Positions 37,556 through 45,641 of a DNA stretch of 64,000 bases are shown here, in pieces. The DNA is taken from positions 276,357 through 340,356 of the forward strand of contig NZ_CANNEZ010000003.1 in assembly GCF_947503795.1 (NCBI RefSeq), written 5' to 3'. The notes below the pieces were generated by a model, which ran no database searches, was not told the DNA's origin, and saw nothing but the letters and a program-made list of their open reading frames with translations. The number at the start of each line of letters is the position of its first letter. The first letter of the stretch is position 1. The position numbers and the translations under genes are program-made. Origin of the DNA: an uncultured Jannaschia sp. Its GTDB lineage: Bacteria > Pseudomonadota > Alphaproteobacteria > Rhodobacterales > Rhodobacteraceae.

Positions 37556-38344
37556 ATGCTGCGGCTCGACAAGCTGGTGAAGACCTACAAGACCGGCGAC
37601 CAGGCGCTGAAATCCGTCGAACTCGAGGTTCCGGCCGGACAGGTGGTCGCCCTGATCGGGCCGTCCGGGGCAGGCAAGTCGACGCTGATCCGATGCATCA
37701 ATCGTCTCGTGGAGCCGACCAGCGGGTCGGTCTGGCTGGGCGATGTCGACCTGACGCGGCTGGGCTCCGGGGCGCTGCGGCGCGAACGCCGGCGCATGGG
37801 CATGATCTTCCAGGAATACGCGCTGGTCGAGCGGCTGACCGTGATGGAGAACGTGCTGTCGGGACGGCTGGGCTATGTCGGGTTCTGGCGCTCGCTGACC
37901 CGGCGTTTCCCGCAATCGGACGTCAACGAGGCGTTCCGCCTGCTCGACCGCGTCGACCTGCTGCACATGGCCGACAAGCGCGCCGACGAGTTGTCGGGCG
38001 GCCAGCGTCAGCGCGTCGGCATCTGCCGCGCGCTGATCCAGAACCCCGCGCTCCTTCTGGTGGACGAGCCGACCGCGTCGCTCGACCCCAAGACCTCGCG
38101 GCAGATCATGCGCCTCATCTGCGAACTCTGCGCCGAGCGGGGCCTCGCGGCGATCATCAACATCCATGACGTGGCGCTGGCGCAGATGTTCGTCGCCCGC
38201 GTCGTCGGCCTGCGGTTCGGCGAAGTGGTGTTCGACGGCCCGCCCGAGGCGCTGACGGCCGACAAGCTGACCGAGATCTACGGCGAAGAGGACTGGGAGG
38301 CGACGATCGAACCCGTCGAGGACGAGATCGAGGCTGCCGAATGA
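37556..38344 (+). CDS. phnC: Phosphonate-type ABC transporter ATPase PhnC
   Basis: The product has 262 aa. Nucleotide-binding motifs are Walker [10 protein letters not shown] (about 38-46), Q-loop [19 protein letters not shown], signature [15 protein letters not shown] and Walker [14 protein letters not shown], with a switch His in NIHDVALA. The YVGFWRSL insertion after the Q-loop is usual in PhnC. It drives uptake with the two PhnE-type permeases. The stop overlaps the first phnE start by four bases. Confidence 0.95.
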   Translation: MLRLDKLVKTYKTGDQALKSVELEVPAGQVVALIGPSGAGKSTLIRCINRLVEPTSGSVWLGDVDLTRLGSGALRRERRRMGMIFQEYALVERLTVMENVLSGRLGYVGFWRSLTRRFPQSDVNEAFRLLDRVDLLHMADKRADELSGGQRQRVGICRALIQNPALLLVDEPTASLDPKTSRQIMRLICELCAERGLAAIINIHDVALAQMFVARVVGLRFGEVVFDGPPEALTADKLTEIYGEEDWEATIEPVEDEIEAAE

Positions 38345-39165
38345 GCGCGGCCACCCACCGCGAACTGGACGACATGCTGGGCACGGCCTGGCGTCGGCCC
38401 GCTTTCATCGAACGGCCCTGGCTGCGTTGGGTTCTGGGGATCGGGTTCGTGCTCTACCTCATCGCCGCCATCGCCTCGGTCGAGGTCGACTGGGGCCGCG
38501 TCTACGAGGGGCTCGACCGGGGCTGGGCCTTCGTGCTCGCCTTCACCTCGCCCGACTTCACGAGCCGGGGCAGCGACATCTGGAACGGCATGGTCGAATC
38601 GATTGTCATCACCGTCGCCTCCTCCGTCGTCGGCATTCTGATTTCCATCCCCATCGCACTGGGGGCCGCGCGCAACATCGCGCCCCTGCCGGTCTACGTC
38701 GTCTGCCGGGGCATCATCGCTGTCAGCCGCGCGCTGCAGGAGATCATCGTCGCGATCCTGCTGGTCGCGATCTTCGGCTTCGGGCCGCTTGCGGGATTCC
38801 TCACGCTCAGCTTCGCGACCATTGGGTTCCTGTCTAAGCTCCTGGCCGAGGATATCGAGAGCATGGACCGCAGCCAGGCAGAGGCCATCCGGGCAACGGG
38901 CGCGCGTTGGACCCAGTGGATCAACTACGGCGTGCAGCCGCAGGTCATCCCGCGCCTGATCGGTCTGTCGATCTACCGTGTCGACATCAACTTCCGCGAA
39001 AGCGCGATCCTCGGGCTGGTGGGCGCGGGCGGGATCGGGGCGACGCTGAACACCGCCTTCGACCGCTACGAATACGACACGGCGGCGGCGATTCTGCTGC
39101 TGATCATCGCGGTGGTGATGGCGCTGGAATACATCTCGGGCGTCGTCCGGGCGCGGGTGCAATAG
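38341..39165 (+). CDS. phnE: Phosphonate-type ABC transporter permease PhnE (first)
   Basis: The product has 274 aa and about six membrane segments. The binding-protein-dependent permease loop (EAA-like) is [20 protein letters not shown], followed by [20 protein letters not shown], which is typical of PhnE. It is directly followed by a second, different phnE gene, so the channel is probably a heterodimer. It overlaps phnC by four bases. Confidence 0.93.
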   Translation: MSAATHRELDDMLGTAWRRPAFIERPWLRWVLGIGFVLYLIAAIASVEVDWGRVYEGLDRGWAFVLAFTSPDFTSRGSDIWNGMVESIVITVASSVVGILISIPIALGAARNIAPLPVYVVCRGIIAVSRALQEIIVAILLVAIFGFGPLAGFLTLSFATIGFLSKLLAEDIESMDRSQAEAIRATGARWTQWINYGVQPQVIPRLIGLSIYRVDINFRESAILGLVGAGGIGATLNTAFDRYEYDTAAAILLLIIAVVMALEYISGVVRARVQ

Positions 39166-39981
39166 ATGCCGGTCCTTCAGACATCCGGACGCCCCGTCTG
39201 GCGCAAACGCACGACCGGCCAGGCCATGGTCCGCTGGTTCGGCTGGCTTCTCGGCGTCGCGATATTCCTGTGGTGCTGGGCGCAGATCTCCGAGTCGACG
39301 ACGTGGTTCTTCGTCTGGGACGCGCCGCGCATCGCGGGCGACATCCTCGGGCGCGCCACGCCGCCCCGCTGGTCCTATATCGAGAACCTCTGGTGGCCGA
39401 TCTGGGACACGCTCAACATCGCGACGCTGGGCACCATCGCGGCGCTGATCATGGCGGTGCCCGTGGCCTTCCTCGCGGCGCGCAACACGACGCCCTCGGC
39501 CTTGTTCATCCGGCCCGTGGCGCTCTTCATCATCGTGGCGACGCGCTCGATCAACTCACTGATCTGGGCGCTCCTGCTGATCGCGATCATCGGGCCGGGC
39601 GTCTTCGCCGGCATCGTGGCCATCGCGATCCGGTCGATCGGTTTTTGCGCCAAGCTGCTCTACGAGGCCATCGAAGAAATCGACCGCACCCAGGTCGAGG
39701 CGATCACCGCGACCGGTGCGTCCCGCTGGCAGGTCATGGCCTGGGGGATCGTACCCCAGATCGCGCCGGCCTTTGCGGGGATCGCGGTCTTCCGCTGGGA
39801 CATCAACATCCGCGAGTCGACGGTGCTGGGCCTCGTCGGCGCGGGCGGGATCGGGTTGCAGCTGCAGGGCTCGCTCAACACGCTGGCCTGGCCGCAGGTG
39901 TCGCTGATCCTGCTCGTCATCCTCTTGGCGGTGGTCATCTCGGAATGGGTGTCGGCGAAGGTCCGGGGCGCGATCATCTGA
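39166..39981 (+). CDS. phnE: Phosphonate-type ABC transporter permease PhnE (second)
   Basis: The product has 271 aa and about six membrane segments. It has its own EAA-like loop EAITATGASRWQVMAWGIVP and the PhnE end region VFRWDINIRESTVLGLVGAG. It starts immediately after the first phnE stop (TAG then ATG) and overlaps the next gene by one base (TGATG). It forms the permease with the first PhnE. Confidence 0.93.
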   Translation: MPVLQTSGRPVWRKRTTGQAMVRWFGWLLGVAIFLWCWAQISESTTWFFVWDAPRIAGDILGRATPPRWSYIENLWWPIWDTLNIATLGTIAALIMAVPVAFLAARNTTPSALFIRPVALFIIVATRSINSLIWALLLIAIIGPGVFAGIVAIAIRSIGFCAKLLYEAIEEIDRTQVEAITATGASRWQVMAWGIVPQIAPAFAGIAVFRWDINIRESTVLGLVGAGGIGLQLQGSLNTLAWPQVSLILLVILLAVVISEWVSAKVRGAII

Positions 39982-40871
39982 TGTTCGGCCCGATCTTCGA
40001 CGGCTACGAGGCGGTTCGCAACCGGCTGCCCGAGGCCAAGACCGGGGGCGCCTGCGCGCATGCCGCCGATCTGTCCGAGATCGCGGATCGCTACGACGTG
40101 TTCCTGCTCGATGCCTTCGGTGTGCTCAATATCGGTGAGACGGCGATCCCCGGCGCGGTCGAACGGGTCCATGATCTTCGAGCGGCCGGAAAACGCGTCC
40201 TGATCGTCTCTAACGCGGCGGGTTTTCCCCATGCGCGTCTGATGGAGAAATACGATCGGCTGGGCTTCGACTTCGATTCGGATGATGTGATCACAAGTCG
40301 GATGGCGCTGCTATCCGCGCTGGACGACGCGCCCGCGCGACATTGGGGCGTGATGGCGAACCCCGATCTGGGCCGCGCCGATATCGAGGCGCTCGACCTG
40401 CGGTTCCTCGACGACGACCCGGCGGATTACGACGCGGTCGAGGGGTTTCTCCTGATCGGGTCGGCCGTCTGGACCGAGGACCGCCAGACCCTTCTCGAGC
40501 GGAGCCTGGCCGCCAACCCGCGCCCCGTCCTCGTCGGCAACCCGGACCTCGCCGCCCCGCGCGAGGGCGGCCCGTCGCGCGAGCCGGGGCATTGGGCGCA
40601 CCGGCTGGCCGACGCGACCGGCATCGCGCCCGCGTTTCACGGCAAGCCCTTCGCGGATATCTACGACCTCGCCTTCGCGCGGCTGGGCACGCATCCCGGT
40701 CGGCGCGCGGTCATGGTTGGCGACAGCCTGCATACCGACATTCTCGGAGCGCAGGTGGCGGGCGTCGATTCGGCGCTGATCACCGGGCATGGCATCCTGC
40801 GGGAGTACGATGCCGAGGGCGCCATCGCCGCCAGCGGCATCCGCCCCGACTGGATCCTGCCGACCACCTAG
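39981..40871 (+). CDS. HAD-IIA (NagD-like) protein with altered motif I
   Basis: The product has 296 aa. HAD motifs are partly kept: motif I FLLDAFGVLN with the nucleophile Asp, motif II VLIVSNAAG, and motif IV VMVGDSLHTDILGAQVAG. The C2-type cap between motifs II and III places it in subclass IIA. The second Asp of the DxD catalytic pair is Phe here, as in some NagD-relative subfamilies that have Trp or Phe, so phosphatase activity is uncertain. Being the last gene of the Pho-box-led phn operon, it may act on a phosphorylated compound from the imported ligand. Confidence 0.8.
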   Translation: MFGPIFDGYEAVRNRLPEAKTGGACAHAADLSEIADRYDVFLLDAFGVLNIGETAIPGAVERVHDLRAAGKRVLIVSNAAGFPHARLMEKYDRLGFDFDSDDVITSRMALLSALDDAPARHWGVMANPDLGRADIEALDLRFLDDDPADYDAVEGFLLIGSAVWTEDRQTLLERSLAANPRPVLVGNPDLAAPREGGPSREPGHWAHRLADATGIAPAFHGKPFADIYDLAFARLGTHPGRRAVMVGDSLHTDILGAQVAGVDSALITGHGILREYDAEGAIAASGIRPDWILPTT

Positions 40872-41794
40872 AAGCCGACCCGGTCGCCGCCCTTGAGCTT
40901 CAGCATCGCGCGCGCGTCGGCGGGGGTCGCGATCTCCAGCCCCAGCCCCTCGATCAGCTCGCGCATCGCGGTCACCTGCTCGGCGTTGCTGCGGGCGAGC
41001 TGTCCCGGCCCGATCCAGAGACTGTCCTCCAGCCCGACGCGCACATGGCCGCCCAGCGCCACCGCCTGCAGCGCGACGGTGCGCTGGTTGCGGCCCGCGC
41101 CCAGCACCGACCATTCATAATCGGCCCCGAACAGGCGATCCGCCGTGCGCCGCATGTGCATCACGTCCTCGGGATGCGCGCCGATCCCGCCCAGCAGACC
41201 GAAGACCGACTGCACGAAGAACGGCGGCTCGACCAACCCGCGGTCCGCGAAATGCGCCAGCGTGTAGAGATGCCCGATATCGTAGCACTCGATCTCGAAC
41301 CGGGTGCCGTTCTCGGCGCAGGTGGTCAGGATGTATTCGATATCCGCGAAGGTGTTCCGGAAGGGCCGGTCGCGCGATCCTTCGAGGAAGGGCCGCTCCC
41401 AGTCATGCGCGAACTCGGTGTAGCGATCGAGCATCGGGTAGAGGCCGAAATTCATCGTCCCCATGTTCAGCGACGCGACCTCGGGCGCGAATTGTGCGGC
41501 GGGTCGCACGCGCTCGTCCACCAGCATGGCGGGCGAGCCACCGGTGGTGACGTTGATCACCGCGTCGCAGCCCTGCCGGATGACGCCGAGGATCGGAGCG
41601 AAGGCTTCGGGCGATTGGTCCGGTGCGCCGGTCTCGGGATCGCGGGCGTGGATATGGACCAGCGCCGCGCCCGCCTCGGCCGCCCCGATGGCGGCATCGG
41701 CGATCTGGCTCGGCGTGACCGGCAGATGCGGCGACATGCTGGGCGTGTGGATGGCGCCGGTGACGGCGCAGGTGATCATGACCTTGCGGGGCAT
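40868..41794 (-). CDS. BKACE family beta-keto acid cleavage enzyme
   Basis: The product has 308 aa, a TIM barrel of the DUF849 family. Hallmarks are the start MITCAVTGAIHTPSMSPHLP, the zinc-binding HIHARDPETG, then INVTTGG and LNMGTMNFG, and the late GGHVRVGLEDSLW. Family members condense a beta-keto acid with acetyl-CoA and split it to acetoacetate and a CoA ester. The substrate here is unknown. Its TAG stop shares a CTAG with the stop of the convergent HAD gene. A short-chain dehydrogenase gene is divergent, 40 bases away, and could supply or use the keto acid. Confidence 0.92.
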   Translation of the reverse strand: MPRKVMITCAVTGAIHTPSMSPHLPVTPSQIADAAIGAAEAGAALVHIHARDPETGAPDQSPEAFAPILGVIRQGCDAVINVTTGGSPAMLVDERVRPAAQFAPEVASLNMGTMNFGLYPMLDRYTEFAHDWERPFLEGSRDRPFRNTFADIEYILTTCAENGTRFEIECYDIGHLYTLAHFADRGLVEPPFFVQSVFGLLGGIGAHPEDVMHMRRTADRLFGADYEWSVLGAGRNQRTVALQAVALGGHVRVGLEDSLWIGPGQLARSNAEQVTAMRELIEGLGLEIATPADARAMLKLKGGDRVGF

Positions 41795-41834
41795 CGCGTC
41801 CTCCCTCTTCTATGCCAGCGTGGGAGGAACGGGC

Positions 41835-42605
41835 ATGGACATGCAACTGAAAGACGCGCGCGTCATCGTGACGGCAGGCGCGAACGGCATCGGGCTGGCC
41901 ATGGTCCGCGCCTTCCTGGCCGAGGGCGCGCGGGTCGCGACCTGCGACGTGGACGCGGCGGCGCTGGAGCCGCTGCGGGCGGAGGGGCTGCACGCGGAGG
42001 TCTGCGACGTGGCCGACACCGCGGCGGCGGCGGGGTTCATTGCGGGCGCGATCGACGCGCTGGACGGGCTCGATTGCCTGGTGAACAACGCCGGCATTGC
42101 GGGCCCGACGGCAGGGGTCGAGGATGTCGATCCCGGCGACTGGACCCGTGTCATCGATGTCTGCCTGACGGGACAGTTCAACTGCACGCGGGTCGCCGTG
42201 GCCGCCCTGAGGGCCAGCGCGAACGCATCGATCCTCAACGTCTCGTCGGCGGCGGGCAAGTTCGGCTTCGCGCGCCGGTCGCCCTATGCCGCGGCCAAGT
42301 GGGGCGTCATCGGGTTCACCAAGTCGCTGGCGCTGGAGCTGGGGCCGGACGGCATCCGGGCCAACGCGCTCTTGCCCGGCATCGTCGCAGGGGACCGTCA
42401 ACGCCGGGTGATGGAAGCGCGGGCGCAGGCGCAGGGGAGGTCCGTGGCCGAGATCGAGGCCGCCGCTTTCGCCGCCGCCTCGATCAAGGAGTACGTCACG
42501 GCCGAGCAACTCGCCGACCAGGCGGTCTATCTCGCCAGTCCGCGCGGGCGCACGATCTCGGGGCAGGCCATCGCGGTGGATGGCGACCTCGGGATGCTCG
42601 GCTGA
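41835..42605 (+). CDS. Short-chain dehydrogenase/reductase
   Basis: The product has 256 aa. The Rossmann nucleotide motif is TAGANGIG (13-20), the NNAGIAG stretch is present and the catalytic set is Ser (NVSSAAGKFG) with YAAAK. The C-terminus SGQAIAVDGDLGML is typical. An Asp near the end of beta2 (ATCDVD) suggests NAD preference. It is divergent from the BKACE gene, so it may oxidise a 3-hydroxy acid to the beta-keto substrate of BKACE. It converges with the rhodanese gene. Confidence 0.9.
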   Translation: MDMQLKDARVIVTAGANGIGLAMVRAFLAEGARVATCDVDAAALEPLRAEGLHAEVCDVADTAAAAGFIAGAIDALDGLDCLVNNAGIAGPTAGVEDVDPGDWTRVIDVCLTGQFNCTRVAVAALRASANASILNVSSAAGKFGFARRSPYAAAKWGVIGFTKSLALELGPDGIRANALLPGIVAGDRQRRVMEARAQAQGRSVAEIEAAAFAAASIKEYVTAEQLADQAVYLASPRGRTISGQAIAVDGDLGMLG

Positions 42606-42611
42606 CCGGGC

Positions 42612-42995
42612 TCAGCCCGCGACCGGCAGCCCCGCCGATTTCCAGCCGTTCAGGCCGCCCTTGATGACCGACGCGTCGTAGCCCATCCGGCGCAGCGTGT
42701 CGGCGGCCAGCGCGGCGCGGCCCCCGGCGGCGCAGAGCACGAGCACCTCGCCCGAGCCGGCCTTGGCGGTCAGCGCGACATCGGCGGCGTCCCCGCCCGG
42801 ATCGGCCTTCCACTCCAGAAGGCCGCGCGGCACGTGCAGGGCGTCGGCGATGGTGCCGTTCTGCTGCAGCTCGCCCGGCTCGCGGATGTCGAGGATCAGG
42901 GCGCCGTTCCCCTGCCGGGTCAGCGCGTCGGCGGGTTCGATGGTGGCCACGCGGTCGTTGGCGGCGGCGATCAGGTCCTTGAGGCTTTCGGCCAT
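42612..42995 (-). CDS. Rhodanese-like sulfurtransferase
   Basis: The product has 127 aa, a single rhodanese domain. The N-terminal helix and ALILDIREPGELQQNGTIAD precede VLVLCAAGGRAALAADTLRR, in which Cys is the active nucleophile at the head of the loop, and VIKGGLNGWKSAGLPV closes the domain. It has no signal peptide, so it is cytoplasmic. It is third in a leftward set behind two YeeE/YedE-type transport genes, which suggests it takes sulfane sulfur from imported thiosulfate or a similar compound. Confidence 0.92.
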   Translation of the reverse strand: MAESLKDLIAAANDRVATIEPADALTRQGNGALILDIREPGELQQNGTIADALHVPRGLLEWKADPGGDAADVALTAKAGSGEVLVLCAAGGRAALAADTLRRMGYDASVIKGGLNGWKSAGLPVAG

Positions 42996-43006
42996 CGGGA
43001 TCTCCT

Positions 43007-43426
43007 TCAGGTGGCGAGGGCGGGCTTCAGGCGCCCGCCGAGGGTGAGCCCGATCAGCATCGCGGGCAGGAAGACGAGGGTGCCGGGCGCGCCAATCGCG
43101 AGGGCCGACCAGGCGGGGCCGGGGCAGAACCCGCCGATCCCCCAGCCGATGCCGAAGAGCGCGGCCCCCATCAGGAGCGGTCGGTCGATCCGGCTGGCCT
43201 CGGGCATCCGGAACGTGTCGCCGAGCATCGGCGCCGGGCTGCGCCAGACGAGGCGGAATCCGAGGAACGCCGTCACCGACGCGCCCCCCATCACGAAGGC
43301 GAGGCTGGGGTCCCATGCCCCCGCGAAATCGAGGAAGTTCAGGACCTTGGCGGGGTTCGCCATGCCGGACATCAGAAGGCCGATCCCGAAGACCAGACCC
43401 GCGACGAACCCCAGCGCCACGCGCAT
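43007..43426 (-). CDS. YeeE/YedE family half-transporter (second)
   Basis: The product has 139 aa and four membrane segments. The conserved MSGMANPAKVLNFLDF and GIGGFCPGPAWSAL with the Cys in the pore motif are typical of the PmpB-like (DUF6691) partner of YeeE proteins. ATG 43426 overlaps the stop of the preceding YeeE gene by one base (TGATG). It probably pairs with that protein to import thiosulfate or another sulfur species. Confidence 0.9.
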   Translation of the reverse strand: MRVALGFVAGLVFGIGLLMSGMANPAKVLNFLDFAGAWDPSLAFVMGGASVTAFLGFRLVWRSPAPMLGDTFRMPEASRIDRPLLMGAALFGIGWGIGGFCPGPAWSALAIGAPGTLVFLPAMLIGLTLGGRLKPALAT

Positions 43427-43881
43427 CAGACCGCCCCCCACGGGCCGTGGCGCAGCAGGAACACCGTGATCCCCGCGGTCGCCATGAACATCGCCACCGC
43501 TGCCAGCGACCGGGGTGAAAGCCGCGCCAGCCCGCAGACACCGTGCCCCGAGGTGCAGCCCGAGCCGATGGCCGTGCCGATGCCCACCACGAGGCCCGCG
43601 ATGGCCATTCCGGGGAGGTTATCCGACACGGTCTGCGCCGGGAATTCGCCCGTTGCCATCAGCCAGACCAATGGCGCCGCGATCAGGCCGCCGAGAAACG
43701 CGATCCGCCAGCCGCGGTCGCCTTCGGTCGCCGCACCGGGGATCAGCCCGCCGGTCGTGATGCCCGAGATGCCCGCGATCCGCCCGAACAGCGCCATCAC
43801 CATCACCGCGCTCAGCCCGATGAGGATGCCGCCCCCGAGCGAGGCCCAGGGCGTGAAGTCGGTCGGGATGGCGGGGGGCAT
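43426..43881 (-). CDS. YeeE/YedE family half-transporter (first)
   Basis: The product has 151 aa and four membrane segments. The signature GSGCTSGHGVCGLARLSPRS holds the two pore cysteines of the YeeE thiosulfate-transporter family. With the adjacent 139-aa partner and a rhodanese it forms a compact sulfur-uptake and transfer module. It is divergent from the TPP enzyme at 44004 across 122 bases in which I see no clear motif. Confidence 0.9.
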   Translation of the reverse strand: MPPAIPTDFTPWASLGGGILIGLSAVMVMALFGRIAGISGITTGGLIPGAATEGDRGWRIAFLGGLIAAPLVWLMATGEFPAQTVSDNLPGMAIAGLVVGIGTAIGSGCTSGHGVCGLARLSPRSLAAVAMFMATAGITVFLLRHGPWGAV

Positions 43882-44003
43882 GGCGGTCTCCGTCGGGCTG
43901 CGGTCCCGAACGGATGCCGCACCGCGCGCCCGCCGTCCAGATCCGCGTCTTGGCGCGGACCGCCGAACATGCCACCGATGGGCGGTTCCACCGGAGGCCC
44001 GAG

Positions 44004-45641
44004 ATGACCCAGACCCCTCGCCATGGCGGCGCGCTGCTGACCGAATGCCTCGTGGCACAGGGGGTCGAGCGCGTATTCTGCATCCCCGGCGAAAGCTTCC
44101 TCGCCGCGCTCGACGGCCTCCATGACGCGGCGATCGACGTGGTCGTCGCCCGGCAGGAGGGCGGGGCCGCGATGATGGCCGAGGCGACCGGCAAGCTGAC
44201 CGGGCGGCCCGGCGTGGCCTTCGTGACGCGCGGACCGGGGGCGACCAACGCCAGCGCGGGCGTGCATGTCGCGTTCCAGGATTCGACGCCGATGATCCTC
44301 TTCGTCGGACAGGTGGCCAGCGACCAGCAGGACCGCGAGGCCTTCCAGGAGGTCGATTACCGCCAGATGTTTGGCCCCCTGGCCAAGTGGGTCGGTCAGA
44401 TCGACCGGGCCGATCGCATCCCCGAATATGTCTCCCACGCGTTCCACGTCGCGCAGTCGGGGCGCCCGGGGCCGGTGGTGCTGGCGCTGCCCGAAGACAT
44501 GCTGTCGGGACCGGCCGAGGGTGAGGCGGTCCCGGCGGCGACGCTCGCGTCGGGCAAGGCGGCGGATGACGACATCGCGGAGATCGTCGCGCGGCTGGCC
44601 GGGGCCGAGCGTCCCTTCGTCATCGTGGGCGGCGGCGGTTGGGACGGCGATGCCCATGCCGCCATCGCGCGCTTCGCCGCGGCGATGGACCTGCCGGTCG
44701 GCGCGTCCTTCCGCTGTCAGGATTACATGGATAACGGGCATCCGAATTACGCGGGCGATGTCGGCATCGGCATCAACCCCGCGCTGGCCCGTCGTGTGCG
44801 CGACGCGGACGTGATCCTGGCGCTTGGGCCACGGCTGGGCGAGATGACGACGTCGGGCTACACGCTCCTGACGCCGCCGGTCCCGCGCCAGAGCCTGATC
44901 CACGTCCATGCGGACCCGTCCGAGCCGGGCCGCGTCTATCGCCCCGACATGGCGGTCACCGGACGCCCCGGTGCCGTCGCGGTGCAACTGGCCGAAGCCG
45001 CGCAGACCCGAACGGGGACGCGCGCCGCCGAGGCACGGGCCGAATACGAGGCGTGGCAGCAGCCCGAGGAGACGCCGGGCGCGTTGAAGATGGAGAGCGT
45101 CGTCGCGCATCTGGGCGAGGTGCTGCCCGACGACGCGATCTGGACGAACGGGGCGGGCAACTACTCGGCCTGGGCGCATCGCTACCACCGCTACCGCCGC
45201 TGGCGCACGCAACTGGCCCCGACCTCGGGGTCGATGGGCTACGGCCTGCCGGCGGCCATCGCGGCGAAGCTGCAGGATCCCGCGCGCGACGTGATCTGCC
45301 TGGCCGGCGACGGCTGCTTCCAGATGGTCAGCCAGGAATTCGCCACCGCCTGCGGGACCGGGGCGAACGTGATCGTCCTCGTCTGCGACAACGGCATGTA
45401 CGGCACGATCCGGATGCACCAGCAGAAGCACTATCCTGGCCGCCCTTCGGGCACCGCGCTGCACAACCCGGACTTCGCGGCGCTCGCCCGCGCCCATGGC
45501 GGCCACGGCGAGACGGTGGCGGCGGATGGTGAATTCCCCGAAGCGCTGGAGCGCGCTCGGGCGAGTGGCCTGCCGTCGATCATCCACCTGAAACTTGACC
45601 CGGCCGCGCTGTCGCCGAAGCTGCGGCTGGAAGGGACCTAG
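44004..45641 (+). CDS. Thiamine-pyrophosphate enzyme, acetolactate synthase large subunit-like
   Basis: The product has 545 aa with a complete TPP-enzyme architecture: Glu in VARQEGGAAMMAEATGKLTG, a central FAD/DHS-like domain starting near ERPFVIVGGGGWDGDAHAAI, and the PP motif AGDGCFQMVSQEFATACGTG ending VCDNGMYG. It resembles acetolactate synthase large subunits, but no small subunit is present. It is next to purine catabolism, converging with puuD and sharing a CTAG at the stops. It keeps the catalytic Glu, so it is not an obvious glyoxylate carboligase. Function remains open. Confidence 0.82.
   Translation: MTQTPRHGGALLTECLVAQGVERVFCIPGESFLAALDGLHDAAIDVVVARQEGGAAMMAEATGKLTGRPGVAFVTRGPGATNASAGVHVAFQDSTPMILFVGQVASDQQDREAFQEVDYRQMFGPLAKWVGQIDRADRIPEYVSHAFHVAQSGRPGPVVLALPEDMLSGPAEGEAVPAATLASGKAADDDIAEIVARLAGAERPFVIVGGGGWDGDAHAAIARFAAAMDLPVGASFRCQDYMDNGHPNYAGDVGIGINPALARRVRDADVILALGPRLGEMTTSGYTLLTPPVPRQSLIHVHADPSEPGRVYRPDMAVTGRPGAVAVQLAEAAQTRTGTRAAEARAEYEAWQQPEETPGALKMESVVAHLGEVLPDDAIWTNGAGNYSAWAHRYHRYRRWRTQLAPTSGSMGYGLPAAIAAKLQDPARDVICLAGDGCFQMVSQEFATACGTGANVIVLVCDNGMYGTIRMHQQKHYPGRPSGTALHNPDFAALARAHGGHGETVAADGEFPEALERARASGLPSIIHLKLDPAALSPKLRLEGT

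Noticed and set aside
44004-45641. Glyoxylate carboligase for the TPP enzyme beside the purine genes
   Set aside because: Glyoxylate carboligase has Val instead of the catalytic Glu. This protein keeps Glu (RQEGG) and is closer to acetolactate synthase-like proteins, so the attractive pathway link is not supported.
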